64,000 nucleotides of DNA, from contig NZ_JACIBU010000001.1 of the NCBI RefSeq assembly GCF_014195485.1, positions 3,782,001 to 3,846,000 of the forward strand, given 5' to 3'. This document shows, piece after piece, positions 17,151 to 25,684 of the stretch (within the stretch, counting starts at the first letter, position 1; each line of letters opens with the position of its first letter). The DNA is from Modestobacter versicolor. Lineage in GTDB: Bacteria; Actinomycetota; Actinomycetes; Mycobacteriales; Geodermatophilaceae. A model generated the notes under the pieces. That model was not told the DNA's origin, made no database searches, and saw only the letters and a program-made list of their open reading frames with translations. The position numbers were made by a program, and so were the translations under genes.

Positions 17151-18440
17151 GTGGAACCCCTGCTCGCCCTGATGGCGGGCCTCGTGATCGGCCTGCTGCT
17201 GGCGTTGACGGTGGTCCGCGCCCGCTACCGGCCCGTCGACGAGGGCGGTTCCGGGCTCCGCGCGGCCGCCTTCGAGCCGCGCGTCGACTCCGACGCCGCG
17301 CTCAGCCGCCGGCTCGTCGACCTGATGGACCCCGCCGTCGTGCTGGTCGGTCCCGACGACGCCGTCCTGCTGGCCAACCCCTCCGCGCGGGCGCTGGGCA
17401 TCCTCCGCGGCGACCGCCTGCTGGTGCCCGGCCTGCTCGAGGTGGCGCGCAACGTGCAGGTCAGCGGCTCCCGCCGGGCCGACGTCGCGCTGCCCGGCGA
17501 CCTGGTCGGCACCGGCCCGCGGATGGTCGGCGTGCACGGCATCCGGCTGGGCAGTGGCCCGGTGGTCGCCCCCGGGCCGGTGGCGCTGGTGCTCACCGAC
17601 GTCACCGAGGCGCGCCGGGTCGAGGCGGTCCGCCGCGACTTCGTGGCCAACGTCGGGCACGAGCTGAAGACGCCGGTCGGCGCGCTGGCGCTGCTGGCCG
17701 AGGCGGTGCAGGGCGCGGCCGACGACCCGGAGACGGTGCAGCGCTTCGCCGCGCGGATGAGCCACGAGGCCGACCGGCTCGCGCGGCTGGTGCGCGAGCT
17801 GATCGACCTGTCCCGGCTGCAGGGCGCCGAGCCGCTGCCCGAGCTGGTGCCGGTCGCCGTCGGCACGGTCGTCGCCGAGGCGGTCGACCGGACCAGGGCC
17901 GCTGCGGCCGCCAAGGACATCCAGCTGGCCGTCGCCGCGCAGCCGGGCCTCGTCGTCCGCGGGGTGGAGGCCCAGCTGGCCACCGCGCTGACCAACCTGC
18001 TCGCCAACGCGGTCGCCTACAGCCCGCCGGGGACGACGATCGCCGTCGGTGCCCGGGCGCGCTCGGGGTTCGCCGAGATCGCGGTGACCGACTCCGGCAT
18101 CGGCATCCCGCGATCGGACCGGTCGCGGGTCTTCGAGCGCTTCTACCGGGTCGACCAGTCGCGGGCCAGCTCCACCGGCGGCACCGGGCTGGGGCTGGCG
18201 ATCGTGAAGCACGTGGCCAGCAACCACGGCGGTGCGGTCACGGTCTGGAGCGAGGAGGGGCTGGGCTCCACGTTCACCCTCCGGATCCCGATGGCCACCG
18301 ACGCCGACCAGCCGGTGGACGACGACGGCCCCGAGCGGCCGCCCGTGCCGCCGCTGCACGGCCGCCAGACACCTGACGACGACCCCGCCGGGGTCGCGCA
18401 GCCGAACGCGCCAGAGAACATGGAGAAGGGACGGTCATGA
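17151..18440 (+). CDS. senX3: Phosphate-responsive sensor histidine kinase SenX3
   Basis: A 429-residue kinase. One N-terminal membrane segment (residues 4-24), a PAS-like domain (about 50-155), the dimerisation/phosphoacceptor motif VGHELKTPVGAL (His about 171) and the ATPase domain with N-box NLLANAVAYS, DSGIGI and GTGLGLAIV. The proline-rich tail is variable. It phosphorylates RegX3 under phosphate limitation. The lack of a large external sensor domain agrees with signal input through PhoU/Pst. ATGA-coupled to regX3. Confidence 0.93.
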   Translation: MEPLLALMAGLVIGLLLALTVVRARYRPVDEGGSGLRAAAFEPRVDSDAALSRRLVDLMDPAVVLVGPDDAVLLANPSARALGILRGDRLLVPGLLEVARNVQVSGSRRADVALPGDLVGTGPRMVGVHGIRLGSGPVVAPGPVALVLTDVTEARRVEAVRRDFVANVGHELKTPVGALALLAEAVQGAADDPETVQRFAARMSHEADRLARLVRELIDLSRLQGAEPLPELVPVAVGTVVAEAVDRTRAAAAAKDIQLAVAAQPGLVVRGVEAQLATALTNLLANAVAYSPPGTTIAVGARARSGFAEIAVTDSGIGIPRSDRSRVFERFYRVDQSRASSTGGTGLGLAIVKHVASNHGGAVTVWSEEGLGSTFTLRIPMATDADQPVDDDGPERPPVPPLHGRQTPDDDPAGVAQPNAPENMEKGRS

Positions 18441-19117
18441 CCCGAGTGCTCGTGGTGGAGGACGAGGAGTCCTTCTCCGATGCGCTGTCCTACATGCTGC
18501 GCCGGGAGGGCTACGACACCGTCGTGGCCGCCACCGGCACGGACGCGCTCGCCGAGTTCGACCGGGCCGGGGCCGACATCGTGCTGCTGGACCTCATGCT
18601 GCCCGGGCTCTCCGGCACCGAGGTCTGCCGGGCGCTGCGCACCAGGAGCTCGGTGCCGATCATCATGCTGACCGCCAAGGACACCGAGATCGACAAGGTC
18701 GTCGGGCTGGAGCTGGGCGCGGACGACTACGTCACCAAGCCCTACTCGGCCCGCGAGCTGGTGGCCCGGATGCGGGCGGTGCTGCGCCGCGGCACCGAGG
18801 CGGAGGTCTCCAGCGAGTCGGCGCTGGCCGCCGGCCCGGTGCGGCTGGACGTCGACCGGCACGTGGTCGCGGTCGACGGGCAGCCGGTCTCGCTGCCGCT
18901 CAAGGAGTTCGACCTCCTGGAGCTGCTGCTGCGCAACGCCGGCCGGGTGCTCACCCGCGGGCAGCTCATCGACCGGGTGTGGGGAGCGGACTACGTCGGG
19001 GACACCAAGACCCTCGACGTCCACGTCAAGCGGCTGCGCGCCAAGCTGGAGCCCGACCCGGCCAACCCGCGGTACCTGGTGACCGTCCGGGGGCTCGGCT
19101 ACAAGTTCGAGGCCTGA
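18437..19117 (+). CDS. regX3: Response regulator RegX3 (OmpR/PhoB family)
   Basis: A 226-residue regulator. The receiver domain has the acidic pocket EDEE, phosphoacceptor Asp in LLDLMLPG (about residue 52), and Lys in TKPYS. The C-terminal winged helix contains LKEFDLLELLLRN and DTKTLDVHVKRLRAKLE. It activates the phosphate-starvation regulon; the PHO-type box upstream of senX3 is its likely autoregulatory site. Confidence 0.95.
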   Translation: MTRVLVVEDEESFSDALSYMLRREGYDTVVAATGTDALAEFDRAGADIVLLDLMLPGLSGTEVCRALRTRSSVPIIMLTAKDTEIDKVVGLELGADDYVTKPYSARELVARMRAVLRRGTEAEVSSESALAAGPVRLDVDRHVVAVDGQPVSLPLKEFDLLELLLRNAGRVLTRGQLIDRVWGADYVGDTKTLDVHVKRLRAKLEPDPANPRYLVTVRGLGYKFEA

Positions 19118-19122
19118 GGAGG

Positions 19123-19147
19123 GGCCCCGCTGCCGGGCAGCGGGGCC
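19123..19147 (+). terminator. Hairpin terminator after regX3
   Basis: An 11-bp perfect stem (19123-19133, 19137-19147) with a 3-base loop, 5 bases after the regX3 stop; it also faces the end of the DUF3072 gene. Confidence 0.8.
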
Positions 19148-19154
19148 GTCCCGG

Positions 19155-19376
19155 TCACTGGCCCCGGCCGGTCTCTTCCTGCAGCTCGTCGATCTTGATC
19201 GAGGCGTCCGCCTTGCTGATGTCGTCGGGCACCTCCTCGCCGGCCTGCCGCGCCAGGGTGTGCAGGTAGCTCTTCTGCGCGCCGGTGGCCGGCTCGTCGC
19301 CGGTCACCCAGTCGGAGGGGTCCTTCTCGGCGGTGGGGTCGCCGGCCTGCCCGGTGTTCACGTTGGATTCGCTCAT
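19155..19376 (-). CDS. DUF3072 family small protein
   Basis: A 73-residue acidic protein. The core DWVTGDEPATGAQKSYLHTL followed by ARQAGEEVPDDISKADAS and IDELQ is the DUF3072 pattern. Function unknown. It lies 10 bp downstream of another small gene on the same strand and is probably co-transcribed with it. Confidence 0.85.
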   Translation of the reverse strand: MSESNVNTGQAGDPTAEKDPSDWVTGDEPATGAQKSYLHTLARQAGEEVPDDISKADASIKIDELQEETGRGQ

Positions 19377-19386
19377 GTGTTCGAAG

Positions 19387-19641
19387 CTACGCGGGGATGC
19401 CGACCCGTGCAGCCCGAGCGGTGACGACGGCGGCGTCCACCGCGCTCTGCGCCGCGGCGCGGTCGGCGACCCGGGTGCGGGCCTGCTCCCACCGGCGGCC
19501 GGTGCGGTAGACGTGCACCGCTCCGCACTGGGGGCACTCGACGTGCAGGGCGACGTGGGTCGGGTGGTTGGCGATCGATCGGATGCGCCGGTCAGCGACC
19601 AGCTCGTCGGTCCGGGTCACGGGGCAGGTGATCAGCAACAT
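19387..19641 (-). CDS. Small hypothetical protein with a CPQC motif
   Basis: An 84-residue protein. A Cys at position 6 and the pair CPQC in HVECPQCGAVHVYRTG could form a small metal-binding knuckle. The rest is basic and helical. I do not recognise a family. The ATG at 19641 gives a plausible hydrophobic start (MLLITCPVTRTDELV). The gene diverges from the GlxA-type regulator. Confidence 0.6.
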   Translation of the reverse strand: MLLITCPVTRTDELVADRRIRSIANHPTHVALHVECPQCGAVHVYRTGRRWEQARTRVADRAAAQSAVDAAVVTARAARVGIPA

Positions 19642-19722
19642 GGGACGAGCGTGCTCGGGGCGGACGGCACCGACGAGTGGCAGGACTGACCACGGTCGCG
19701 GTTTTCCTGCCAGGATGTGCCC

Positions 19723-20805
19723 ATGACCACAACGGACCGCCCGCTCGTCGTCAGCGCCGTCGTCGCCGACGGACTGGTGGGCAGCTTCGGCGTGGGGGTG
19801 GCCGCCGAGGTGTTCGGCTACGACCGCCGCGCGATGGGGCTCCCGCTGTTCGACTTCGCGCTGGTCGCCGAGCGCCCGGGGGTGCTGCGCACCGACACCG
19901 GCATCGCGATGGTCGTCGAGCACGGCCTGGACCGGCTGGCGTCCTCCGACATCGTGCTGGTCACCGCCTGGGAGCTGTTCGACCACGAGCCCCCGGCGCA
20001 GCTGCTCGACGGCCTGCGCGCGGCGTACGCGCGGGGGGCGGTGATCGTCAGCCACTGCACCGGGGCCTTCGTGCTGGCCCGCGCCGGGCTGCTCGAGGGC
20101 AAGCGCGCCTCCACGCACTGGCGGTACGCCGGGGAGCTGGCCGCCCGGCACCCCGGGATCGAGGTGGACGCCGCCGTCCTCTACGTGGACAACGGCCAGG
20201 TCATCACCGGGGCCGGCACCGCGGCCGGGGTCGACACGATGCTGCACCTGGTGCGGCGTGAGTGGGGTGCGGCCGCGGCCAACGCGCTGGCCCGCGAGAT
20301 GGTCGTCCCGCCGCACCGCGACGGCGGCCAGGCCCAGTTCATCGACACCCCGGTCGCCCGCTGCGAGGACGACCTGCTGGGCGTCGTCCTGGAGTGGGCC
20401 CGCGGCCACCTGGCCGAGGACATCAGCGTCGAGCTGCTGGCCCGCCGGGCGCTGATGAGCCCGCGCAGCTTCGCTCGCCGGTTCAAGGCCACCACCGGGA
20501 CGACGCCGCACGCCTGGCTGCTCGGCCAGCGGCTGGCCGCGGCCGAGACGCTGCTCGAGGAGAGCGACGCCCCGGTCGAGGAGATCGCCCGGCTGGTCGG
20601 CTTCGGCACCGCGGCCGGCCTGCGCGAGCAGTTCGCCCGCCGTCGCGGTGTCTCCCCGCGGGCCTACCGGCAGACCTTCCGGGCCGGCCGCACCGCCGCC
20701 TCAGCCGGGCCGGCGCCGGTGCAGCTCCACCGGCACTGGCCGGGGGCTGGCGGGGTGCGGGGCGACGAGGCCGGCGTCGAGGCGGGCCTCGGTCAGCCGG
20801 CGTAG
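19723..20805 (+). CDS. GlxA-type regulator: DJ-1/PfpI-like domain plus AraC HTH
   Basis: A 360-residue protein. Residues about 10-185 form a GATase1/DJ-1-like domain with a Cys at the nucleophile-elbow position ([13 protein letters not shown]). Residues about 215-320 carry two AraC-type HTH motifs ([20 protein letters not shown] and [12 protein letters not shown]). Such regulators often control amine or betaine catabolism. The last about 38 residues lie beyond the HTH and overlap the 3' end of the convergent gene by 105 bases, so they may be a tail of little function. ATG at 19723; the in-frame GTG at 19717 is less likely. Confidence 0.87.
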   Translation: MTTTDRPLVVSAVVADGLVGSFGVGVAAEVFGYDRRAMGLPLFDFALVAERPGVLRTDTGIAMVVEHGLDRLASSDIVLVTAWELFDHEPPAQLLDGLRAAYARGAVIVSHCTGAFVLARAGLLEGKRASTHWRYAGELAARHPGIEVDAAVLYVDNGQVITGAGTAAGVDTMLHLVRREWGAAAANALAREMVVPPHRDGGQAQFIDTPVARCEDDLLGVVLEWARGHLAEDISVELLARRALMSPRSFARRFKATTGTTPHAWLLGQRLAAAETLLEESDAPVEEIARLVGFGTAAGLREQFARRRGVSPRAYRQTFRAGRTAASAGPAPVQLHRHWPGAGGVRGDEAGVEAGLGQPA

Positions 20806-21540
20806 CTCGGCGTAGGCGGCCGGGCCCAGCAGCGCGGTCAGCTCCGGGCCGTAGGTGACCACCAGCGGCTCGGCGGCGACGTGGGCGACCGGCGAGCCGG
20901 TGCACCACCAGTGCAGGTCGTGCCCGCCCGGCCCCCAGCCGCGCCGGTCGAACTCGCCGATGGAGGACACCAGCACCCGGGTGTCGTCGGGGCGGTCGAC
21001 CCACTCCTGCTCCCGGCGCACCGGGAGCTGCCAGCACACGTCGGGCTTGGTCTCCAGCGGGTGCCGGCCCTGCCGCAGCGCCATGGCGTGCAGCGCGCAG
21101 CCGGCGCCACCGGGGTGCCCGGGCCGGTTGAGGAACAGGCAGGCGCCGTCGACCACCCGGGTGCGCAGCGCCTGCTCCGCGGGCTCGCCGGGGGCGGGCT
21201 CGGTCAGGGTGTCGGGCTCGGTCCAGTCGTCCCGGCCCACCGGCGTCCCGGGGTGGCGCTGCCAGTCCAGCGGGGTGAGCTCGGCGACCGAGGCCTCCAC
21301 CCGGGCCAGGTCGTCGGAGTCGGTGAAGAAGGCGCCGTGGTTGCAGCAGCCGTCCTCGGCCCGCCCCTCGACCACCCCGGCGCAGCCGCGGCCGAAGACG
21401 CACGTCCACGCGCTGGTCAGCCAGGTGAGGTCGGCGCGGACCAGGTGCTCGGGGTCGGCGGGGTCGGAGAACTCGATCCACTCGCGGGCGAAGTCCAGCC
21501 CGACCTCGGGCGGGGGGCCGACAGGGGTGCTCGGGTCCAC
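20701..21540 (-). CDS. Conserved cysteine-rich protein (Rv0495c-like)
   Basis: A 279-residue cytosolic protein. Cysteines are spaced as in W-T-C-x5-C, then G-CC-N-H-G, then GAC-x-F-L and GAGCALH, a pattern like the YkgJ/UPF0153 cysteine cluster proteins, which probably bind metal. M. tuberculosis has Rv0495c directly upstream of ppx in the same divergent layout. Function unknown. Its 3' end overlaps the GlxA-type gene. Confidence 0.75.
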   Translation of the reverse strand: MDPSTPVGPPPEVGLDFAREWIEFSDPADPEHLVRADLTWLTSAWTCVFGRGCAGVVEGRAEDGCCNHGAFFTDSDDLARVEASVAELTPLDWQRHPGTPVGRDDWTEPDTLTEPAPGEPAEQALRTRVVDGACLFLNRPGHPGGAGCALHAMALRQGRHPLETKPDVCWQLPVRREQEWVDRPDDTRVLVSSIGEFDRRGWGPGGHDLHWWCTGSPVAHVAAEPLVVTYGPELTALLGPAAYAELRRLTEARLDAGLVAPHPASPRPVPVELHRRRPG

Positions 21541-21607
21541 GGCGGGAGCGTAGGCGTCGGCGGAGGCCCCGAGACACGGCCGGGCCCCAGACGGCAGACT
21601 CTGCGGC

Positions 21608-22552
21608 ATGCGACTCGGGGTGCTGGACGTCGGCTCCAACTCCGTGCACCTCCTGGTGGTCGACGCCCATCGCGGCGCGCACCCCACGGCGATGCACGAC
21701 GACCGCTGGCTGCTCCGGCTGGCCGAGCACGTCGGTGACGACGGCAAGCTCTCCAAGGCGGGGGAGAAGGCGCTGCTCAGCGCCGTGCAGAAGGCCAAGG
21801 CGCAGGCCGCCGACCGCGACTGCGACGAGCTGATGGCCTTCGTCACCTCCGCGATCCGGGAGGCCGACAACGGGTCGGCGGTGCTCCGCCGGGTGCGCGA
21901 GCAGACCGGCGTGGACCTGCAGGTGCTCAGCGGCGAGGACGAGGCCCGGCTGACCTTCCTCGCGGTGCGGCGCTGGTTCGGCTGGAGCGCCGGCCGGGTG
22001 CTGGTGCTCGACATCGGCGGCGGCTCGCTGGAGCTGGCGACCGGCGTCGACGAGGACCCCGACGTCGCGATGTCGGTGCCGCTGGGGGCCGGCCGGATGA
22101 CCCGCCGCTTCCTCCCGAAGGCCGAGACCGGCGGCCGCCCGGACCTCGCCGCGCTGCGCGCCCTGGAGGAGCACGCCGACGACGTGCTCACCTCGCCGGG
22201 CAAGAAGCTGCGCGGGGCGGGCGAACCCGACCTGGTGGTCGCGACGTCGAAGACCTTCCGGACGCTCGCCCGGCTGGCCGGTGCCGCGCCCTACGCCGCG
22301 GGCCTGCGCGTGCCCCGCGAGCTGACCGCCATCGGGTTGTCCCAGGTGATCGGCTTCGTGTCCCGGATCGAGTCCTCGGCGCTGGCCGAGCTGCAGGGCG
22401 TGTCGGCCCAACGCGCGCACCAGGTGCCCGCAGGTGCCGTCGTGGCGCAGGCCGCGATGCGCGCGGTGGACGTACCGTTCGTGCGGATCTGTCCCTGGGC
22501 GCTGCGTGAGGGAGTCATCCTGCGCCGTCTGGACCAGCTGGAGGGAGCGTGA
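21608..22552 (+). CDS. ppx: Exopolyphosphatase / pppGpp phosphohydrolase family
   Basis: A 314-residue single-module Ppx/GppA protein, the short actinobacterial type. [14 protein letters not shown] (phosphate-1 motif), SAIREADN and [10 protein letters not shown] (phosphate-2 motif) are all present. It should hydrolyse polyphosphate or pppGpp. The location near senX3-regX3 and phoU fits phosphate homeostasis. The ATG at 21608 has no RBS; CAGACT ends 7 bases before it and may be the -10 of a leaderless transcript. TGATG overlap with the next gene. Confidence 0.92.
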   Translation: MRLGVLDVGSNSVHLLVVDAHRGAHPTAMHDDRWLLRLAEHVGDDGKLSKAGEKALLSAVQKAKAQAADRDCDELMAFVTSAIREADNGSAVLRRVREQTGVDLQVLSGEDEARLTFLAVRRWFGWSAGRVLVLDIGGGSLELATGVDEDPDVAMSVPLGAGRMTRRFLPKAETGGRPDLAALRALEEHADDVLTSPGKKLRGAGEPDLVVATSKTFRTLARLAGAAPYAAGLRVPRELTAIGLSQVIGFVSRIESSALAELQGVSAQRAHQVPAGAVVAQAAMRAVDVPFVRICPWALREGVILRRLDQLEGA

Positions 22553-23574
22553 TGTCGGAACCGAACTCGGGTGAGTACAGCGTCCGCTCGCTCGCCGAGA
22601 TCCTGCGCGAGCACGGGCTGGAGACCGAGCTGGGCACCCGCCCCGGCCGGCGACGGCGCACCTCCGACGACCCCGAGGTCACCGGGCGCTCGCCCCGCGT
22701 CGAGCCCGCCGCCCGCGCCCCCCGGCCGCCGGCTGCCGCGCAGCCACCAGCCGCGTCGCCGGCGGGCCGCGCTGCCGCGCCGGCACGGGCCACCGGTCAG
22801 CCGGGTGCCACCCGGACCCCGCCCGCCGCGGCGCCCGCACCCCAGGTGCGCCACCCCTCGCCGTCCTGGGCGGACAAGTCCGCCGCCGCCTCCCGTCCCG
22901 CCGCCGGGCTGGCCGGACCGGCCACCCCGGCCCGCGAGCCGGCACCGGCCCGGGTCCCGTCCCCGGCCCGGTCCGCCGCCCCGGCGGCAGCACCGGCGCC
23001 CGCCCGGGCGGAACCGGCGCCGCGCGAGACGCCGGCCGACCGGACGTCGACCACCGGCCCTGCCGGCGGCCGGGCCGACGCGACGCCGCTCCGCCCGGCC
23101 CGCCGCAAGAGCGACACCGACGCCCCGGTGGCCGACCCGCCGTCGGCCGGCCGCGGGCCCACCACGTCGGCGATCCCCACGGCGGGCACGTCCGCCGCGA
23201 GCCGCCGCGAGGCCCACCCGGTCACCGGGCCCATCCCGGTGCAGCGCGCGGGCGCGGAGGCGGCCGAGGCCGCCGACGAGGAACCGCTCACCGGCCGGGA
23301 GAGCGTGCTGGCCTGGGCCCGCTTCGCCGGTGAGCTGGTCGTGGCGCTGGCGGTCGGCATCGGCCTCTACTTCGCCTTCACCGTGCTCTGGGAGCTGATG
23401 CCCTACGTCGCCCTGGTCGCCGCCCCCGTCGCGGTGACCGGCCTGGTGGCCGGGGTGGCGGCCTGGCGCAGGAAGACCGGCCAGGGGGAGCTCGGCGTGC
23501 GGCTGCTCGCCATGCTGGTGCTGGCCGGCACCGTGCTGGTCATCGCGCCGGCAGCGGGCCTGCTCGCCGGCTGA
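22552..23574 (+). CDS. Pro/Ala-rich membrane protein (Rv0497-like)
   Basis: A 340-residue protein. The N-terminus EYSVRSLAEILREHGLETEL is conserved in the family, followed by about 220 residues of low-complexity Pro/Ala/Arg sequence, probably disordered and cytoplasmic. The C-terminal 90 residues contain three membrane segments (GELVVALAVGIGLYFAF, YVALVAAPVAVTGLVAGVAA and LLAMLVLAGTVLVIAPAAG). Position after ppx matches Rv0497. Function unknown. Confidence 0.8.
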   Translation: MSEPNSGEYSVRSLAEILREHGLETELGTRPGRRRRTSDDPEVTGRSPRVEPAARAPRPPAAAQPPAASPAGRAAAPARATGQPGATRTPPAAAPAPQVRHPSPSWADKSAAASRPAAGLAGPATPAREPAPARVPSPARSAAPAAAPAPARAEPAPRETPADRTSTTGPAGGRADATPLRPARRKSDTDAPVADPPSAGRGPTTSAIPTAGTSAASRREAHPVTGPIPVQRAGAEAAEAADEEPLTGRESVLAWARFAGELVVALAVGIGLYFAFTVLWELMPYVALVAAPVAVTGLVAGVAAWRRKTGQGELGVRLLAMLVLAGTVLVIAPAAGLLAG

Positions 23575-23583
23575 CCGCCCGGC

Positions 23584-23812
23584 TCAGCCGGCGGCGAACT
23601 GCTCGACGATCGCGCGGCCGAACGCCGGCAGGTCGTCGGGCTCGTGGCTGGTGGTCATCCGCCGGCCGCGCACGACGTCGGCCGCCAGGCCGACCAGCTG
23701 GGGCTGCGCCCGCGTCGACCAGGGCCTGCCAGGGCTGGTCGAGCGCCACCTGCTCGACGCCGTCGGTCGCCAGCACCGCCACCCGCTCGCCGTTCAGCTC
23801 CCGGACACGCAG
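23584..23812 (-). pseudogene. Decayed DJ-1/PfpI-family gene remnant
   Basis: On the minus strand an N-terminal PfpI piece (LNGERVAVLATDGVEQ then ALDQPWQALVDAG) is read from about 23800. After about base 23700 homology continues in another frame with the C-terminal pieces ADVVRGRR and TTSHEPDDLPAFGRAIVEQF, then a stop at 23584-23586. The central roughly 100 residues of a normal 170-190-residue protein, including the catalytic Cys elbow, are missing, and there is at least one frameshift. No start codon is in frame. It fills the gap between the Rv0497-like gene and proC. Confidence 0.72.
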
Positions 23813-23854
23813 CGGCCGCCACCCCGTCCGGCCGCGGGGCGCACCGGCGGGCAC

Positions 23855-23860
23855 TACGGT
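23855..23860 (+). promoter_or_regulatory. -10 element of a leaderless proC promoter
   Basis: TACGGT ends 7 bases before the proC ATG at 23868; no RBS precedes that ATG. Confidence 0.5.
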
Positions 23861-23867
23861 CGCGGGC

Positions 23868-24689
23868 ATGATCACCGCGGGGCGCACGGGCCTGGCCATC
23901 ATCGGCGGCGGCAAGATCGGCGAGGCGCTGCTCGCCGGTCTGGTCCGGCAGGCCGGCAGCGGGGACGGCGTCTGGGTCGTCGAGCGCAGCCCGCAGCGGG
24001 CGGCCGAGCTCGCTGCCCGGCACGGCGTCGGCGCGGTCGACCTCGCCGAGGCGGCCGCCCGCGCCCGGGTGCTGCTGCTGGCCGTGAAGCCGCAGGACAT
24101 CGACGCGCTGCTCGCCCTGCTGGCCCCGCACGTGACCGACGAGCACCTGGTCGTCTCGGTGGCCGCCGGGGTGCCGACGAGCCGGATCGAGGCGGCCCTG
24201 CCCGCCGGCACGCCCGTGGTGCGGGTCATGCCGAACACCCCGGCGCTGGTCGAGGCCGGGATGAGCGTCATCTCCGCGGGTGCGCACGCCACCGAGGGCC
24301 ACCTGGACGAGGCCCAGGCGCTGCTCTCACCGGTGGGGGAGGTGCGCCGGGTGCCGGAGGGCCAGCAGGACGCCGTCACGGCGCTGTCGGGCAGCGGGCC
24401 GGCGTACTTCTTCTTCCTGGTCGAGGCGATGATCGACGCCGGGATCCTGCTCGGCCTGCCCCGCAACGTCGCCGCCGACCTCATCGTCCAGACCGCCTAC
24501 GGGTCGGCGGTGATGCTGCGCGAGTCCGGGGAGCACCCGGTGCAGCTGCGCGAGGCGGTCACCAGCCCCGGGGGGACGACGATCGCCGCCATCCGCGAGC
24601 TGGAGCGGCACGGGGTGCGGGCGGCCCTCATCGCGGCCATCGAGGCGGCGCACGACCGCTCGGTGGAGCTGGGGCGCGCAGCCGGCTGA
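23868..24689 (+). CDS. proC: Pyrroline-5-carboxylate reductase
   Basis: A 273-residue protein. An N-terminal Rossmann motif IIGGGKIGEALLAGL, then VKPQD, VRVMPNTPA and the C-terminal signature TALSGSGPAYFFFLVEAM and REAVTSPGGTT. It reduces P5C to proline with NAD(P)H, the last step of proline synthesis. Position matches Rv0500 with an HTH protein and bS22 downstream. Confidence 0.95.
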   Translation: MITAGRTGLAIIGGGKIGEALLAGLVRQAGSGDGVWVVERSPQRAAELAARHGVGAVDLAEAAARARVLLLAVKPQDIDALLALLAPHVTDEHLVVSVAAGVPTSRIEAALPAGTPVVRVMPNTPALVEAGMSVISAGAHATEGHLDEAQALLSPVGEVRRVPEGQQDAVTALSGSGPAYFFFLVEAMIDAGILLGLPRNVAADLIVQTAYGSAVMLRESGEHPVQLREAVTSPGGTTIAAIRELERHGVRAALIAAIEAAHDRSVELGRAAG

Positions 24690-25025
24690 CCGGGCTGCCC
24701 ACACATCGCCCACACGGCGTCCACAGGCGGGCGCCGCACCGTGGGCCCCAGACTGCAGCAGGTGAATCACAAGCGTGTGGTTTTCCACAGAAATCTGTGG
24801 ACAGGCCATGCGCGAGCAGAGTCGACTTGGGGACAACACGCCGTTACGGGTGTGTCACCCGGTGCTTCTGTCCACTTGTGCCCAGGACGGACCGGTCCGC
24901 CTGTCCGTTTCACCCATCGCTTCTGTCACTCCGGTCCCCATATGGTCTTTTCCAGCACGAACGTGACACGCCCGCCGGTGGGGAAGCCGGTGGCCGCGCC
25001 AGTGCTGAGACCGGAGATGATCGTC
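24690..25025. other. Gene-free region with TGTGG/CCACA motifs upstream of the HTH gene
   Basis: About 336 bp without a convincing gene and visibly richer in A+T than its surroundings. TTTTCCACA at 24781-24789 fits the DnaA-box consensus TTWTNCACA. CCACAGA and TCTGTGG form a palindrome at 24785-24800, and TGTGG at 24776-24780 adds a third core. Further CCACA cores lie near 24721. TATGGT at 24941-24946 is a possible -10 for the HTH gene. Nothing else is recognised. Confidence 0.5.
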
Positions 25026-25370
25026 GTGACCATGCCCCAGCGCGCCACCATCCAGACCTCCCGCCCGGGTGTCCCGGCCCCGCGCCCCGTGGGTCGGCCG
25101 ATCTCGGCCGCCTCCCTCTCGCGCCCCGTGCCGGCCGCCCACCCGGCGTCCATGCCGGTCGGCCGTCCGGCCCCGGTGCCGGCCCCCCGTGCCGCTGTCG
25201 CCTTCCTGACCGTCGCCGAGGTCGCCGCGCTCATGCGGGTCTCGAAGATGACCGTCTACCGCCTGGTGCACGGTGGCGAGCTCTCCGCCGTCCGCGTCGG
25301 CCGCTCGTTCCGCGTCCCGGAGCGCGCCGTGCACGACTACCTGCGCGACGCCTACACCGACATCGCCTGA
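25026..25370 (+). CDS. Excisionase/MerR-like helix-turn-helix protein (Rv0500A-like)
   Basis: A 114-residue protein. A Pro/Ala-rich N-terminal half precedes the DNA-binding domain FLTVAEVAALMRVSKMTVYR followed by VHGGELSAVRVGRSFRVPE. The start is uncertain: GTG 25026 has GGAG 9 bases upstream; ATGs at 24942, 25017 and 25032 are alternatives. M. tuberculosis has the same gene between proC and the bS22 gene. Target genes unknown. Confidence 0.82.
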   Translation: MTMPQRATIQTSRPGVPAPRPVGRPISAASLSRPVPAAHPASMPVGRPAPVPAPRAAVAFLTVAEVAALMRVSKMTVYRLVHGGELSAVRVGRSFRVPERAVHDYLRDAYTDIA

Positions 25371-25445
25371 GCCAGGACCCCACCCCCGCTGCCCGCAGGC
25401 TCGCGGGGGGCCTGCAGGGGATGCGTCCGCACCCGGCCGGGTAGT

Positions 25446-25492
25446 CTCGTGCGCTGAGCGGTGCCGCCCCGTCGGGGTGGCCCGCGCACGAG
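25446..25492 (+). promoter_or_regulatory. Nested hairpin upstream of the bS22 gene
   Basis: The outer arms CTCGTGCGC (25446-25454) and GCGCACGAG (25484-25492) pair perfectly. Inside them an 8-bp stem (25463-25470 and 25474-25481, one G-U pair) closes a 3-base loop. TAGTCT at 25442-25447 could be the bS22 promoter -10. The structure may end the upstream HTH transcript or be a leader element controlling the ribosomal protein gene. Confidence 0.5.
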
Positions 25493-25575
25493 CTGATCAC
25501 CTCGCCCGGTGCCCGGCGTGACCGACCCGGTCACCGCCCCGGCCACCGAGCGAAACTCGACGTCGGGAGCAGGAC

Positions 25576-25674
25576 ATGGGTTCGGTCATCAAGAAGCGCC
25601 GCAAGCGGATGGCGAAGAAGAAGCACCGCAAGCTGCTCAAGAAGACCCGCGTCCAGCGGCGCAACAAGAAGTGA
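25576..25674 (+). CDS. Actinobacterial 30S ribosomal protein bS22 (COX24/AURKAIP1-like)
   Basis: A 32-residue, extremely basic protein starting [19 protein letters not shown] and ending in RRNKK; 17 of its residues are Lys or Arg or more. It is near-identical to the short protein found in mycobacterial ribosomes near the decoding region and encoded as Rv0500B. A strong RBS (GGGAG, 25565-25569) precedes the ATG by 6 bases. Easily missed by gene finders because of its length. Confidence 0.93.
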   Translation: MGSVIKKRRKRMAKKKHRKLLKKTRVQRRNKK

Positions 25675-25684
25675 GCTGACGCTC

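Noticed and set aside
19285-19689. Plus-strand gene of 134 codons
   Set aside because: It is antisense to the DUF3072 gene and the CPQC-motif gene, which have better starts and, for DUF3072, a known family.
22680-23240. Frameshifted or non-coding stretch after ppx
   Set aside because: The low-complexity Pro/Ala region is in one open frame with conserved ends on both sides, as in Rv0497-like proteins.
24690-24960. Chromosomal origin of replication
   Set aside because: Only one good DnaA box, and no dnaA, dnaN or parAB genes nearby; proC and bS22 flank it.
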